Source: Clostridiales bacterium
GTDB lineage: Bacteria > Bacillota > Clostridia > Oscillospirales > Oscillospiraceae
Length of the DNA stretch: 55,539 bases
Assembly (NCBI GenBank): GCA_021205455.1
Contig: JAJPXL010000022.1
Coordinates: 1-55,539, forward strand
Direction of reading: 5' to 3'
A program made the position numbers and the translations under genes. Of this stretch, positions 1-6,553 are shown one piece after another. The notes below the pieces were generated by a model. The model saw nothing but the letters and a program-made list of their open reading frames with translations, searched no databases and was not told the origin of the DNA. Position 1 is the stretch's first letter. Each line of letters starts with the position of its first letter.

Positions 1-275
1 TACGTTGCTGTCGCGGCCTGATTAGGCTCTGCGACCTCCGCCCACTGTGCGCGGACGCCGATCCCGGGAGGGCCACGAACCGGGCTGGGTGATGCCTTTT
101 TAGTGGCGAACGTGCGGGGCTTAAGCTTTGCGGCCTCCATGCATAAATGAAGCTACCAAGCCGTCTAGTGTGTCGGTTCACGATTCGGTGAGGGAATGTA
201 AATAAGCGACTGCGCCCGGAGAAGGTCCAGAGGAGGCATTTTCGGACAGGGGTTCGACTCCCCTCATCTCCACCA
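1..275 (+). ncRNA. ssrA: tmRNA, 5' end cut off by the window
   Basis: This is the 3' part of transfer-messenger RNA, which rescues ribosomes stalled on broken mRNAs and tags the unfinished protein for proteolysis. The window opens inside the tag reading frame: bases 1-18 read Y-V-A-V-A-A, followed by a TGA stop at 19-21. This hydrophobic, Ala-Ala ending matches the degradation tags known in bacteria. The tRNA-like end is clear: a T arm GGTTCGACTCC around 251-262 and a terminal encoded CCA at 273-275. The pseudoknot region lies between. The tRNA-like 5' half and the start of the tag are outside the window. Confidence 0.95.
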
Positions 276-285
276 TATGTCATTC

Positions 286-319
286 AATGACGCTCCCTTG
301 CGGGGGCGTCATTGTTATG
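286..319 (+). terminator. Terminator of ssrA
   Basis: A 12-bp inverted repeat (286-297 with 302-313, one G-U wobble, loop TTGC) starts eleven bases after the tmRNA CCA end and is followed by a T-rich stretch. Its loop and 3' arm overlap the -35 region of the next promoter. Confidence 0.8.
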
Positions 320-326
320 TTATAAT
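298..326 (+). promoter_or_regulatory. Promoter for the YjbR-like gene
   Basis: The -35 box TTGCGG (298-303) and the -10 box TATAAT (321-326) are separated by 17 bp. The -35 box lies in the hairpin of the ssrA terminator, so the two signals share sequence. Confidence 0.6.
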
Positions 327-371
327 AAGGATACGACTACAGCGCGGCGGGCCACGCCCAGGGAGGCGGCA

Positions 372-728
372 ATGGACAGACAGGACATTTTTGACTACGC
401 GAAGCGGCAGCACGACACAGCGCCGGAGTATTTATGGGCAAGGTATCCGTCCTACGCCGTTCTGCGCCATCGGGAGAGCCGGAAATGGTACGGTGTTGTG
501 ATGAACGTTCCCAGGGAGAAGCTGGGCCTGCCGGGGGTAGGGGCGGTGGACATCCTGAACGTAAAATGCGAGCCGCTGGCAGGTGATTTGCTGCGGCAGT
601 TTACCGGTTTTCTGCCCGCCTATCACATGAACCGGACGCACTGGGTCAGCATCCTGCTGGACGGCACGGTATCGGATGATACAATACGCGACCTGCTGGA
701 CGCCAGCTTTCAGGCCACCGCACACTAA
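372..728 (+). CDS. MmcQ/YjbR family protein
   Basis: 118-residue protein of the MmcQ/YjbR fold family (small proteins once described as DNA-binding, with a CyaY-like fold; no firm biochemical role is known). Family features seen are the opening MDRQDIFDYAK, a conserved 'YPSYAVLRHRESRKWYGVVM' strand region near residue 25-45, the 'VDILNVKC' strand, and the C-terminal 'MNRTHWVSILLDG' block followed by a helix. The full length agrees with the family. The ATG at 372 was chosen over an upstream in-frame start at 312 because AGGGAGG lies just before it and family similarity begins here. It has its own promoter after ssrA and is followed 20 bp later by an alpha/beta hydrolase, so the two may be co-transcribed. 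Confidence 0.8.
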   Translation: MDRQDIFDYAKRQHDTAPEYLWARYPSYAVLRHRESRKWYGVVMNVPREKLGLPGVGAVDILNVKCEPLAGDLLRQFTGFLPAYHMNRTHWVSILLDGTVSDDTIRDLLDASFQATAH

Positions 729-748
729 CGGAAAAGGAGTTGCTGCAT

Positions 749-1507
749 ATGAACACCATTCGGAAGGAAACATTTTCGTGTAAGCGGGACGGCATGACCA
801 TCCGTGGCCTCTACTTTCACCCGCAGGGGGAGAACCTCCCCATCGCCATTGTCAGCCACGGCTTTATGGCCAACTACCAGACGACAAAGGGGTACGCAAG
901 CTGGTTTGCAGAGCGCGGCTACGCGGCGTTCTGCTTTGACTTCAACGGTGGCGGACTGATGAGCAAAAGCGACGGGGACACCACAAAGATGACCATCTTT
1001 ACAGAGGAAAAAGACCTGAAAGCGGTCGTCACATACGCAAAATCCCTGCCGGAGACGGATGCAGCCTCCGTCACGCTGATGGGATGCAGCCAGGGCGGGG
1101 TGGTGTCCGGCCTGGTGGCGGCTGACTTACAGGAGCAAGTCAAGCGCCTGATTCTGTTTTATCCCGCGCTCTGCATTCCGGACGACGCCAGGGCCGGGAA
1201 AATGATGTTCGCCAAATTCGACCCGGCCAACATTCCGGAGACCTTCCGCTGCGGCCCAATGAAGCTGGGGCGCGACTACGCCGCTTCCGTCCTGAAGGTC
1301 GACCTGATTGAGGAGATCAGCGGATACGCGGGGCCTGTCCTGATCGTCCACGGTACCGACGATAAAATCGTCAATTACCACTACGCCGAGCGGGCCCAGG
1401 AGGCATACCAAAATGCCACGCTGCAGCTGATTCCCCAGGGGCAGCACGGCTTCTCCAAGGAGGATGACCGGCGTGCCCTGGAATATGTGGAACAGTTCAT
1501 AAAATGA
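749..1507 (+). CDS. Alpha/beta hydrolase
   Basis: 252-residue soluble hydrolase of the alpha/beta fold, probably an esterase or acyl peptidase-like enzyme; the substrate cannot be told from sequence. The nucleophile elbow GCSQGG puts the catalytic serine at residue 114. An 'SHGF' oxyanion-hole motif lies near residue 37, the acid is likely in 'VHGTDDKIV', and the catalytic histidine is in 'GQHGF' close to the C terminus. Start: ATG at 749 with AAAGGAG nine bases upstream; a TTG nine bases earlier is less likely. No signal peptide is seen, so it should be cytosolic. It ends before a strong hairpin at 1571-1643. Confidence 0.85.
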   Translation: MNTIRKETFSCKRDGMTIRGLYFHPQGENLPIAIVSHGFMANYQTTKGYASWFAERGYAAFCFDFNGGGLMSKSDGDTTKMTIFTEEKDLKAVVTYAKSLPETDAASVTLMGCSQGGVVSGLVAADLQEQVKRLILFYPALCIPDDARAGKMMFAKFDPANIPETFRCGPMKLGRDYAASVLKVDLIEEISGYAGPVLIVHGTDDKIVNYHYAERAQEAYQNATLQLIPQGQHGFSKEDDRRALEYVEQFIK

Positions 1508-1570
1508 CAGAGCGGGCGGCGCGAATCAGGATAATCGAAAGCGTATCGCCCACACAAAAAAGGAACTCCG

Positions 1571-1643
1571 GGGAGCCTCCGGACAGATGAGCAGGCGCGA
1601 GGGAATGACCCTCGGTCACAGCTGCATTTGTTCGGAGGCTCCC
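1571..1643. other. Long three-tier stem-loop between hydrolase and flavodoxin
   Basis: The outer arms 1571-1583 and 1631-1643 pair over 12 of 13 bases and can be extended inward by four more pairs. An inner hairpin pairs CGAGGG (1598-1603) with CCCTCG (1609-1614). There is a run of T on the minus strand side (AAAAAA at 1556-1561) but none directly after the stem on the plus strand. It may terminate hydrolase transcription or be a structured RNA of its own. The rest of 1508-1713 shows no gene. Confidence 0.5.
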
Positions 1644-1713
1644 TGATTCTGTTTCAGACCGTTTCCCCCTGATTGATGCGCTTTTTCTTACCTGCTCCGT
1701 AAAAACTGCGTAG

Positions 1714-1742
1714 TTGACGGGAGCGCAATGTGGGGCTATAAT
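1714..1742 (+). promoter_or_regulatory. Promoter of the flavodoxin-radical SAM operon
   Basis: TTGACG (1714-1719) and TATAAT (1737-1742) are 17 bp apart, a near-consensus vegetative promoter. The transcript leader to the ATG at 1834 would be about 85 nt. Confidence 0.8.
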
Positions 1743-1833
1743 TCTATTATAGCAGGTAGCAAATTAAGAGTAAAACATTTTTTCAGAGTGAGGCAGACTG
1801 TGGTTCACAGTTTGCAAGACCGGAGGAATTGTC

Positions 1834-2259
1834 ATGGAAAAACCAAACGTGGCGGTACGCTACTTTTCAAGGTCAGGAAACACGAAGAAGCTGGCGGAGG
1901 CCATCGCGGAGGCGGCAGGCTGCACAGCGGCGCAGATTCCAGCGCCAATTGACGGCACGGTGGATGTGCTGTTTCTGGGTGCCTCCGTTTACTGGGGCGG
2001 CGTCAGCGCAGAAGTCCGGGAATACATCGAGACACTGGACAAGGGCAAAATCGGCAAAGTCGTGGTGTTCTCCACATCTGCCCTTGCAGAGCGGGCGTTC
2101 CCGCAGATGCAGAAGCGGTTACAGGACAGGGGGATTCCGGTGGAGGACAGGAATTTCTACTGCCGCGGGTCGTTTGCGGCGCTCCACAGGGGACGCCCCA
2201 ATCAGGATGATTTGGCTGCCGCAAAGAAGTTCGCGGAAGCGCTGACGGGAAAGGAGTGA
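1834..2259 (+). CDS. Flavodoxin family protein
   Basis: 141-residue flavodoxin-like protein that should bind FMN and carry single electrons. The phosphate-binding loop 'SRSGNTKKLAEAI' follows the first strand at residues 12-24, and the second FMN loop is expected in 'FLGASVYWGGVS' near residue 48-60, where the aromatic Tyr/Trp fits flavin stacking. Length agrees with short flavodoxins. It has a GGAGGAATTGTC ribosome site and lies 6 bp ahead of a radical SAM gene. Radical SAM enzymes need an electron donor to reduce their cluster, so it is reasonable to infer that this flavodoxin feeds its neighbour. Confidence 0.85.
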   Translation: MEKPNVAVRYFSRSGNTKKLAEAIAEAAGCTAAQIPAPIDGTVDVLFLGASVYWGGVSAEVREYIETLDKGKIGKVVVFSTSALAERAFPQMQKRLQDRGIPVEDRNFYCRGSFAALHRGRPNQDDLAAAKKFAEALTGKE

Positions 2260-2265
2260 CATCTT

Positions 2266-3363
2266 ATGGCGGAAAAGGACTTTAATCTGGAGGAATATCT
2301 GACGAACGGTGTGGAGAACATCGTCAAAGGCGCGGTTCGGGCCACCTTGAAGGACCCCAGGGAGAGCGCCTTTATGGCGCGCTACGCGCTGGCAAGCCGC
2401 GAGTCGTCCAAGCGGCGCGCCGCGCTGGAAGCAGAGGGGGAGCATATCCCGCCGTTCCTGATTGCCAGCATCACCAGCAGCTGCAATCTTCACTGCGCGG
2501 GCTGCTACGCCAGGGAGAACCACATCTGCTCGGACGAGGCGGCCTACGCCCAGTTCACCGCTGAAGAGTGGGACGCCATCTTTCGGGAGGCAAAAGAGCT
2601 GGGGGTCGGCTTTATCCTTCTGGCCGGAGGAGAACCTATGATGCGTCGGGATATTCTGCAAAAGGCGGCGGAGATCCCGGAGATCCTGTTCCCCGTTTTC
2701 ACAAACGGCACCCTGATGACCGACCGGTACATCCAGCTGTTTGACAAGGCCAGAAATCTGATCCCAATCTTCAGCATTGAAGGCGATGAACGGAAAACTG
2801 ACGAGCGCCGCGGGACCGGCATTTACCAGGGCCTGCTTCGCGCAATGGACCGGATGGAGGAAAACCACCTGATATTCGGCGCATCCGTCACGGTCACCAC
2901 GTCCAACCTGAAGGAGGTCGTCTCCGATGCGTTCCTCTCCGTGCTGCAGGAGCGGGGCTGCAAGGTGGTGATTTATGTGGAGTTTGTGCCGGTCACGGAG
3001 GACAGCGCCGAGCTGGCCCCTCAGGACGCGGACCGGGCATTCCTGGACCGGAGCCTTGCCGAGCTGCGGGAACGCTGCCCGGAGATGCTGTTCGTTTCCT
3101 TCCCCGGGGATGAAAAGAGCTCCGGCGGCTGCCTGGCCGCAGGGCGGGGCTTCTTCCACATCAATTCCCACGGCGGGGCGGAGCCCTGTCCCTTCTCTCC
3201 CTACTCCGACATCAACGTTCGGGATACGTCGGTCCGGGAAGCGCTGCACTCCAAGCTGTTCACCGCTTTGCAGACCGGGGACGTATTGATGGAGGACCAC
3301 GCCGGCGGCTGCGTCCTGTTTGAGCGGAAGGACCGCGTGGAGGCCCTCCTGTCCGCTGAGTAA
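2266..3363 (+). CDS. Radical SAM protein with extra C-terminal cysteines
   Basis: 365-residue radical SAM enzyme. The cluster motif CxxxCxxC is C73, C77, C80 ('SSCNLHCAGC'), which binds the 4Fe-4S cluster that cleaves S-adenosylmethionine. 'LAGGEPMMR' near residue 124 is the SAM-binding GGE motif. Further cysteines at 289, 308 and 349 ('GGCLAAG', 'EPCPFSPY', 'GGCVLFE') resemble a reduced SPASM/twitch-type auxiliary cluster region. The N-terminal 65 residues form a helical extension. The substrate is unknown; no precursor peptide gene is visible nearby, so a peptide-maturase role is not supported. It is translated from ATG 2266 with GGAG ten bases upstream and shares a promoter with the flavodoxin. 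Confidence 0.85.
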   Translation: MAEKDFNLEEYLTNGVENIVKGAVRATLKDPRESAFMARYALASRESSKRRAALEAEGEHIPPFLIASITSSCNLHCAGCYARENHICSDEAAYAQFTAEEWDAIFREAKELGVGFILLAGGEPMMRRDILQKAAEIPEILFPVFTNGTLMTDRYIQLFDKARNLIPIFSIEGDERKTDERRGTGIYQGLLRAMDRMEENHLIFGASVTVTTSNLKEVVSDAFLSVLQERGCKVVIYVEFVPVTEDSAELAPQDADRAFLDRSLAELRERCPEMLFVSFPGDEKSSGGCLAAGRGFFHINSHGGAEPCPFSPYSDINVRDTSVREALHSKLFTALQTGDVLMEDHAGGCVLFERKDRVEALLSAE

Positions 3364-3399
3364 CGTCAGGAGTTCGGCGCCAGTGCATTAAGAAATAAG

Positions 3400-3440
3400 A
3401 AAAATCCGGTTTGAATCGTCCTGATTCAAACCGGATTTTT
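3400..3440. terminator. Bidirectional terminator between the radical SAM gene and tRNA-Gln
   Basis: A perfect 18-bp inverted repeat (3400-3417 with 3423-3440) is flanked by A-run and T-run, so it can stop transcription in both directions: the radical SAM operon on plus and tRNA-Gln on minus. Its last T is the first base of the tRNA's CCA complement. Confidence 0.9.
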
Positions 3441-3513
3441 GGCAGCGGGAGAAGGATTCGAACCCTCACATACAGAGTCAGAGTCTGCTGTGCTACCCTT
3501 ACACAATCCCGCT
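3440..3513 (-). tRNA. tRNA-Gln (CTG)
   Basis: The minus strand folds into a complete cloverleaf: acceptor AGCGGGA with TCCCGCT, T arm with TTCGAAT, and anticodon loop CTCTGAC giving anticodon CTG (reads CAG). CCA is encoded. It has its own promoter at 3547-3575 and terminator at 3400-3440, so it is a single-gene unit. Confidence 0.93.
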
Positions 3514-3546
3514 ATCAGCATGGGGCGCGCCCCACAAACTATGCCT

Positions 3547-3575
3547 ATTATACACACCCCATGGCGCGTTGTCAA
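3547..3575 (-). promoter_or_regulatory. Promoter of tRNA-Gln
   Basis: On the minus strand TTGACA (3575-3570) and TATAAT (3552-3547) are consensus and 17 bp apart, ending 33 bp before the mature tRNA. Confidence 0.85.
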
Positions 3576-3645
3576 GCACTTTTTTGCCTTTTTCTCAGAA
3601 ATTGGAAGCCTGCCGCCAGGCGTGCAAAGGGGCGCGCCGCCGGTA

Positions 3646-3688
3646 GGAAAAAGAACTATTCACGCCAAAACCGGTGTGAATAGTTCTT
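3646..3688 (-). terminator. Terminator after tRNA-Cys
   Basis: A perfect 13-bp inverted repeat (3651-3663 with 3676-3688) is followed on the minus strand by CTTTTTCC. It starts three bases after the tRNA-Cys CCA end and closes the Val-to-Cys tRNA operon. Confidence 0.85.
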
Positions 3689-3691
3689 GAT

Positions 3692-3765
3692 TGGAGGCAC
3701 CACCCAGAATCGAACTGGGGATAAAGGTTTTGCAGACCTCTGCCTTACCTCTTGGCTATGGTGCC
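3692..3765 (-). tRNA. tRNA-Cys (GCA)
   Basis: Acceptor GGCACCA with TGGTGCC, discriminator U as is usual for cysteine tRNAs, T arm TTCGATT, anticodon loop with GCA, and encoded CCA at 3694-3692. Between it and the next element upstream (3766-3815) the minus strand shows a short hairpin (3809-3805 with 3800-3796) followed by TTTTT and a T-arm-like GGGTTCGTCCC that does not fold into a full tRNA. Confidence 0.93.
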
Positions 3766-3815
3766 ACAGGACAGGGACGAACCCTGGATATAAAAACAGC
3801 TGACGCTGTAGTTGT

Positions 3816-3937
3816 TGGAGCGGAAGACGAGGCTCGAACTCGCTTCCCTGCCCCGGAAAAGCTGGAGCTTTTCCGGGTACCGGGCACCTCTGATTGCAAA
3901 AATCCGCGCTACACACGGATTTTGGTGGAGGTAGCGA
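3816..3937 (-). repeat. 122-bp repeat carrying the tRNA-Gly 3' end, copy 1
   Basis: The first 29 bases (3816-3844) are identical to the 3' end of the intact tRNA-Gly gene at 4256-4284 (T arm, acceptor 3' strand and CCA), but the 5' two thirds of a tRNA are missing. In their place are two hairpins: a perfect 12-bp stem (3852-3863 with 3866-3877) and an 8-bp stem (3899-3906 with 3916-3923). The last 13 bases, GGTGGAGGTAGCG, match tRNA-Gly in inverted orientation. It differs from copy 2 at only a handful of positions. Confidence 0.75.
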
Positions 3938-4087
3938 GTCCAGCGGACACCAAAACCCAAATGAGTGCTCGATACTCAACCGAAGCAAAGCCCAACGAAG
4001 CGGGTTTGCTTCGGAGAGGAGGAGTGATGGAATGAGTGAGCTTTCGGCTTTAGCCGGAAGCGAGGGATATGGAGTCCACTCCGACGA

Positions 4088-4209
4088 TGGAGCGGAAGAC
4101 GAGGCTCGAACTCGCTTCCCTGCCCCGGAAAAGCTGGGGCTTTCCCGGGTACCGGGCACCTCTGATTGCAAAAATCCGCGCTACTCGCGGATTTTGGTGG
4201 AGGTAGCGA
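4088..4209 (-). repeat. 122-bp repeat carrying the tRNA-Gly 3' end, copy 2
   Basis: Same layout as copy 1, 272 bp further on and next to the intact tRNA-Gly. The second hairpin is longer here (10 bp, AAAATCCGCG with CGCGGATTTT) because the bases that differ from copy 1 are complementary. The 150 bp between the two copies (3938-4087) hold more inverted repeats, for example CCGAAGCAAA with TTTGCTTCGG, and no gene. Confidence 0.75.
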
Positions 4210-4255
4210 TTGCTACTTCACTGCCGCGCTGTTTGCAACAGGGTATAACTCCTTT

Positions 4256-4331
4256 TGGAGCGGAAGACGAGGCTCGAACTCGCTACCTCCACCTTGGCAA
4301 GGTGGCGCTCTACCAGATGAGCTACTCCCGC
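4256..4331 (-). tRNA. tRNA-Gly (GCC)
   Basis: Complete cloverleaf on the minus strand: 5' GCGGGAGTAGCTC, anticodon arm CACCTTGCCAAGGTG with anticodon GCC, T arm GTTCGAG, and encoded CCA. It sits three bases after tRNA-Phe in the same operon. Its 3' end is duplicated twice downstream. Confidence 0.93.
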
Positions 4332-4334
4332 AAA

Positions 4335-4411
4335 TGGTGCCTCCGATCGGAATCGAACCAATGACACGGGGATTTTCAGTCCCCTGCTCTACCAACTGAG
4401 CTACAGAGGCA
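4335..4411 (-). tRNA. tRNA-Phe (GAA)
   Basis: Acceptor TGCCTCT with GGAGGCA, anticodon loop CTGAAAA (GAA), T arm GGTTCGATTCC, and encoded CCA. It is the third gene of the minus-strand tRNA operon. Confidence 0.93.
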
Positions 4412-4435
4412 TATCCATGCCGGCGGCATGGAAAA

Positions 4436-4512
4436 TGGCGACCCGGAACAGGCTCGAACTGTCGACCTCCAGCGTGACAGGCTGGCGTTCTAACCAACTG
4501 AACTACCGGGCC
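4436..4512 (-). tRNA. tRNA-Asp (GTC)
   Basis: Acceptor GGCCCGG with CCGGGTC, anticodon loop CTGTCAC (GTC), T arm AGTTCGAGCC, and encoded CCA. It is the second gene of the tRNA operon. Confidence 0.93.
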
Positions 4513-4533
4513 ATTGAAAAAAGCTGAGACAAA

Positions 4534-4610
4534 TGGTGGGAACAATAGGACTCGAACCTATGACCCCCTGCTTGTAAGGCAGGTGCTCTAACCAGCTGAG
4601 CTATGCTCCC
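4534..4610 (-). tRNA. tRNA-Val (TAC)
   Basis: Acceptor GGGAGCA with TGTTCCC, anticodon loop CTTACAA (TAC), T arm GGTTCGAGTCC, and encoded CCA. It is the first gene of the tRNA operon, 50 bp after the promoter. Confidence 0.93.
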
Positions 4611-4660
4611 TCGCCAGTTGTTGTCAGGTTCGCGTTTGCGCCCTACACTCAGCATGGATT

Positions 4661-4689
4661 ATTATACCCATTCTTCCACCGTTTGTCAA
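4661..4689 (-). promoter_or_regulatory. Promoter of the Val-Asp-Phe-Gly-Cys tRNA operon
   Basis: On minus, consensus TTGACA (4689-4684) and TATAAT (4666-4661) are separated by 17 bp. Strong promoters of this kind are typical for stable RNA. Confidence 0.88.
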
Positions 4690-4720
4690 CTGCTTTTTTT
4701 GAAACTTTCGCTGCGCCAAA

Positions 4721-5599
4721 TTAGAGCTGACCGGCCAGCTGCCGCAGCTCTGCGCCGGAAAAGGCGTACTCCTTCCCGCAGAACTGGCAGCTCAGGGTGC
4801 AGCCGCCCTGCTCCCGGACGATGTCCTCCAGCTCCTGCTTTCCCAGGCTGATGAGGGCGCGGGACACCCGCTCCCGGCTGCAATCGCAGCGGTAGGCCAC
4901 CGGAATCGTCTCCAGCACCTCCACCTCGAACTCCGACAGGATCTCCTGCACCAGCGCCAGCGGGGTGACGCCGCCCGCGAACTGCTCCGTCACATAGCCG
5001 CTTTTGCGGACGCCCCGCTCCACCTTGTCAATGACGGCGTCGTCCGCGCCGGGGAGGAGCTGAATCAGGTAGCCCCCCGCCGCCTTCACGGACAGGTCGG
5101 TGTCCACCAGCACCCCCAGGGCGCAGGCCGTGGGGAACTGCTCACTGGTGGCGAAGTAGGCCGTCAGGTCCTCGGCGATCTCCCCGCTGACCAGGGGCAC
5201 CTGGCCCACATAGGGCTCCCGCATCCCCAGGTCCTTGATGACGGTCAGGGTGCCGTCCCGGCCCACTGCGCCGCCCACGTCCAGCTTTTGCAGGTCGTTC
5301 AGGGGCAGCATCACCTTGGGATTCTGGACATAGCCCCGCACGTCGCCGCTGGCCTCCGCCACGCAGGTGATGTTCCCCAGGGGGCCGCCGCCCTTGAACT
5401 GGACGGTGACGGAGTTGTCCTCCCCCTTGAGCTGGTTGCCCATCATGGACGCGCCCATCAGCGCCCGCCCCAGGGCCGCCGTGGCCACCGGCGTGGTGTT
5501 GTGAATCTGCCGCGCCTGCTCCACCATCTCCCGCCCGGTGATGGCGGAGGCCATCACGGCCCCGTCAGAGGTGATGACCCTCACAATTTCATCTGCCAT
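4721..5599 (-). CDS. hslO: Hsp33 redox-regulated chaperone
   Basis: 292-residue cytosolic holdase chaperone that is switched on by oxidation. The N-terminal substrate-binding domain carries the family block 'ALGRALMGASMMGNQLKG' near residue 42-60. The C-terminal zinc switch has the CxC pair in 'YRCDCSRE' and the CxxC pair in 'CQFCGKEY'; these four cysteines bind zinc when reduced and form disulfides under oxidative stress. Length is typical. It is the last gene of the housekeeping operon, 12 bp after ribF, and the tRNA promoter lies immediately downstream. Confidence 0.96.
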   Translation of the reverse strand: MADEIVRVITSDGAVMASAITGREMVEQARQIHNTTPVATAALGRALMGASMMGNQLKGEDNSVTVQFKGGGPLGNITCVAEASGDVRGYVQNPKVMLPLNDLQKLDVGGAVGRDGTLTVIKDLGMREPYVGQVPLVSGEIAEDLTAYFATSEQFPTACALGVLVDTDLSVKAAGGYLIQLLPGADDAVIDKVERGVRKSGYVTEQFAGGVTPLALVQEILSEFEVEVLETIPVAYRCDCSRERVSRALISLGKQELEDIVREQGGCTLSCQFCGKEYAFSGAELRQLAGQL

Positions 5600-5611
5600 A
5601 CGTCTGTCTCC

Positions 5612-6541
5612 TTATCCCCGGCGTTCCGCCGCGAAATACTGCCGGGTCTGCTCCGCGTTGCGCAGCACCTCGGCGGTCAGCGCCTCCACGCTGTCAAAGC
5701 GCCGCTCCCCTCTCAGGTGGCTGTAAAACTCCATCCGTACCCGCTTCCCGTACAAGTCGCCGTGAAAGTCCAGGATATAGCCCTCCACCGTGACCTTGCC
5801 GGAGCGGTCCACCGTGGGCCGGACGCCCACATTGGTCACGGCGATTTGGGCGGTGGCGTCATCGTCCGCGTCCAGATAGACCTTGGTGGTGTAGACCCCG
5901 TAGGCGGGCACCGCCACCTCCGGCGGAATGGTCAGGTTCACCGTGGGGAAGCCCAGCCGGGAGCCCAGGTGCTTCCCCGGATTCACCGTCTGAATCAGGG
6001 TGTGGGGGTGGCCCAGGCAGCGGTTGGCCTCCTCCATGCGGCCCTCCGCCAGCAGCCGACGAATCACCGTGGAGTGTACCTGCACCCCGTCCACCGAGAC
6101 CATGTCCACGATTTCGCAGCCCACGCCCAGCGCTGCGCAGGTGTCCCGGAGCCGCTGGGCGTCTCCGGCTCCCCGGTCGCCGAAGCGGAAGTCTCTGCCG
6201 CAGACCACATAGGCCGCCCCCAGGGTGCCGATCAGGTAGTCCGTGATGAAGCTGCGCCAGGGCATATGCATCATGGCCTCGTCAAAGTGGGCCAAAATCA
6301 CCTCGTCGATCTGGTAGTAGTGCTGCATCAGCCACACCCGGTCCTCCGTGGTGTTGATCATGGGCACCGCCTGTCCGCTGACCAGGGCGCCCGGATGGGC
6401 GTCGAAGCTCATTACGGCGGCGGGCAGTCCCAGCTCCTCTGACTTGGCCTTCACCGCCCGCAGCAGCGCCCCGTGGCCCAGGTGTACGCCGTCAAAAAAG
6501 CCCAGGGCGATCACCCGTTGTCTCTCGTTCAAATGGTTCAC
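5612..6541 (-). CDS. ribF: Bifunctional riboflavin kinase / FAD synthetase
   Basis: 309-residue enzyme that makes FMN from riboflavin and ATP, and then FAD from FMN and ATP. The N-terminal nucleotidyltransferase domain shows 'GFFDGVHLGHGALL' (residues 14-27, the HxGH motif) and 'VCGRDFRFGDRGAGD'. The C-terminal kinase domain shows 'GSRLGFPTVNL' and 'AYGVYTTKV'. Full length. It lies 12 bp after truB, the usual Firmicutes order truB-ribF. Confidence 0.96.
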   Translation of the reverse strand: MNHLNERQRVIALGFFDGVHLGHGALLRAVKAKSEELGLPAAVMSFDAHPGALVSGQAVPMINTTEDRVWLMQHYYQIDEVILAHFDEAMMHMPWRSFITDYLIGTLGAAYVVCGRDFRFGDRGAGDAQRLRDTCAALGVGCEIVDMVSVDGVQVHSTVIRRLLAEGRMEEANRCLGHPHTLIQTVNPGKHLGSRLGFPTVNLTIPPEVAVPAYGVYTTKVYLDADDDATAQIAVTNVGVRPTVDRSGKVTVEGYILDFHGDLYGKRVRMEFYSHLRGERRFDSVEALTAEVLRNAEQTRQYFAAERRG

Positions 6542-6553
6542 CTCATCTAAAAA

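Noticed and set aside
2119-3300. 393-codon open frame antisense to the radical SAM gene
   Set aside because: GC-rich shadow frame with no recognisable domain and no ribosome site; the plus-strand gene has clear cluster cysteines.
3766-3815. Additional tRNA next to tRNA-Cys
   Set aside because: A T-arm-like GGGTTCGTCCC is present on minus, but no matching acceptor or anticodon arm could be folded.
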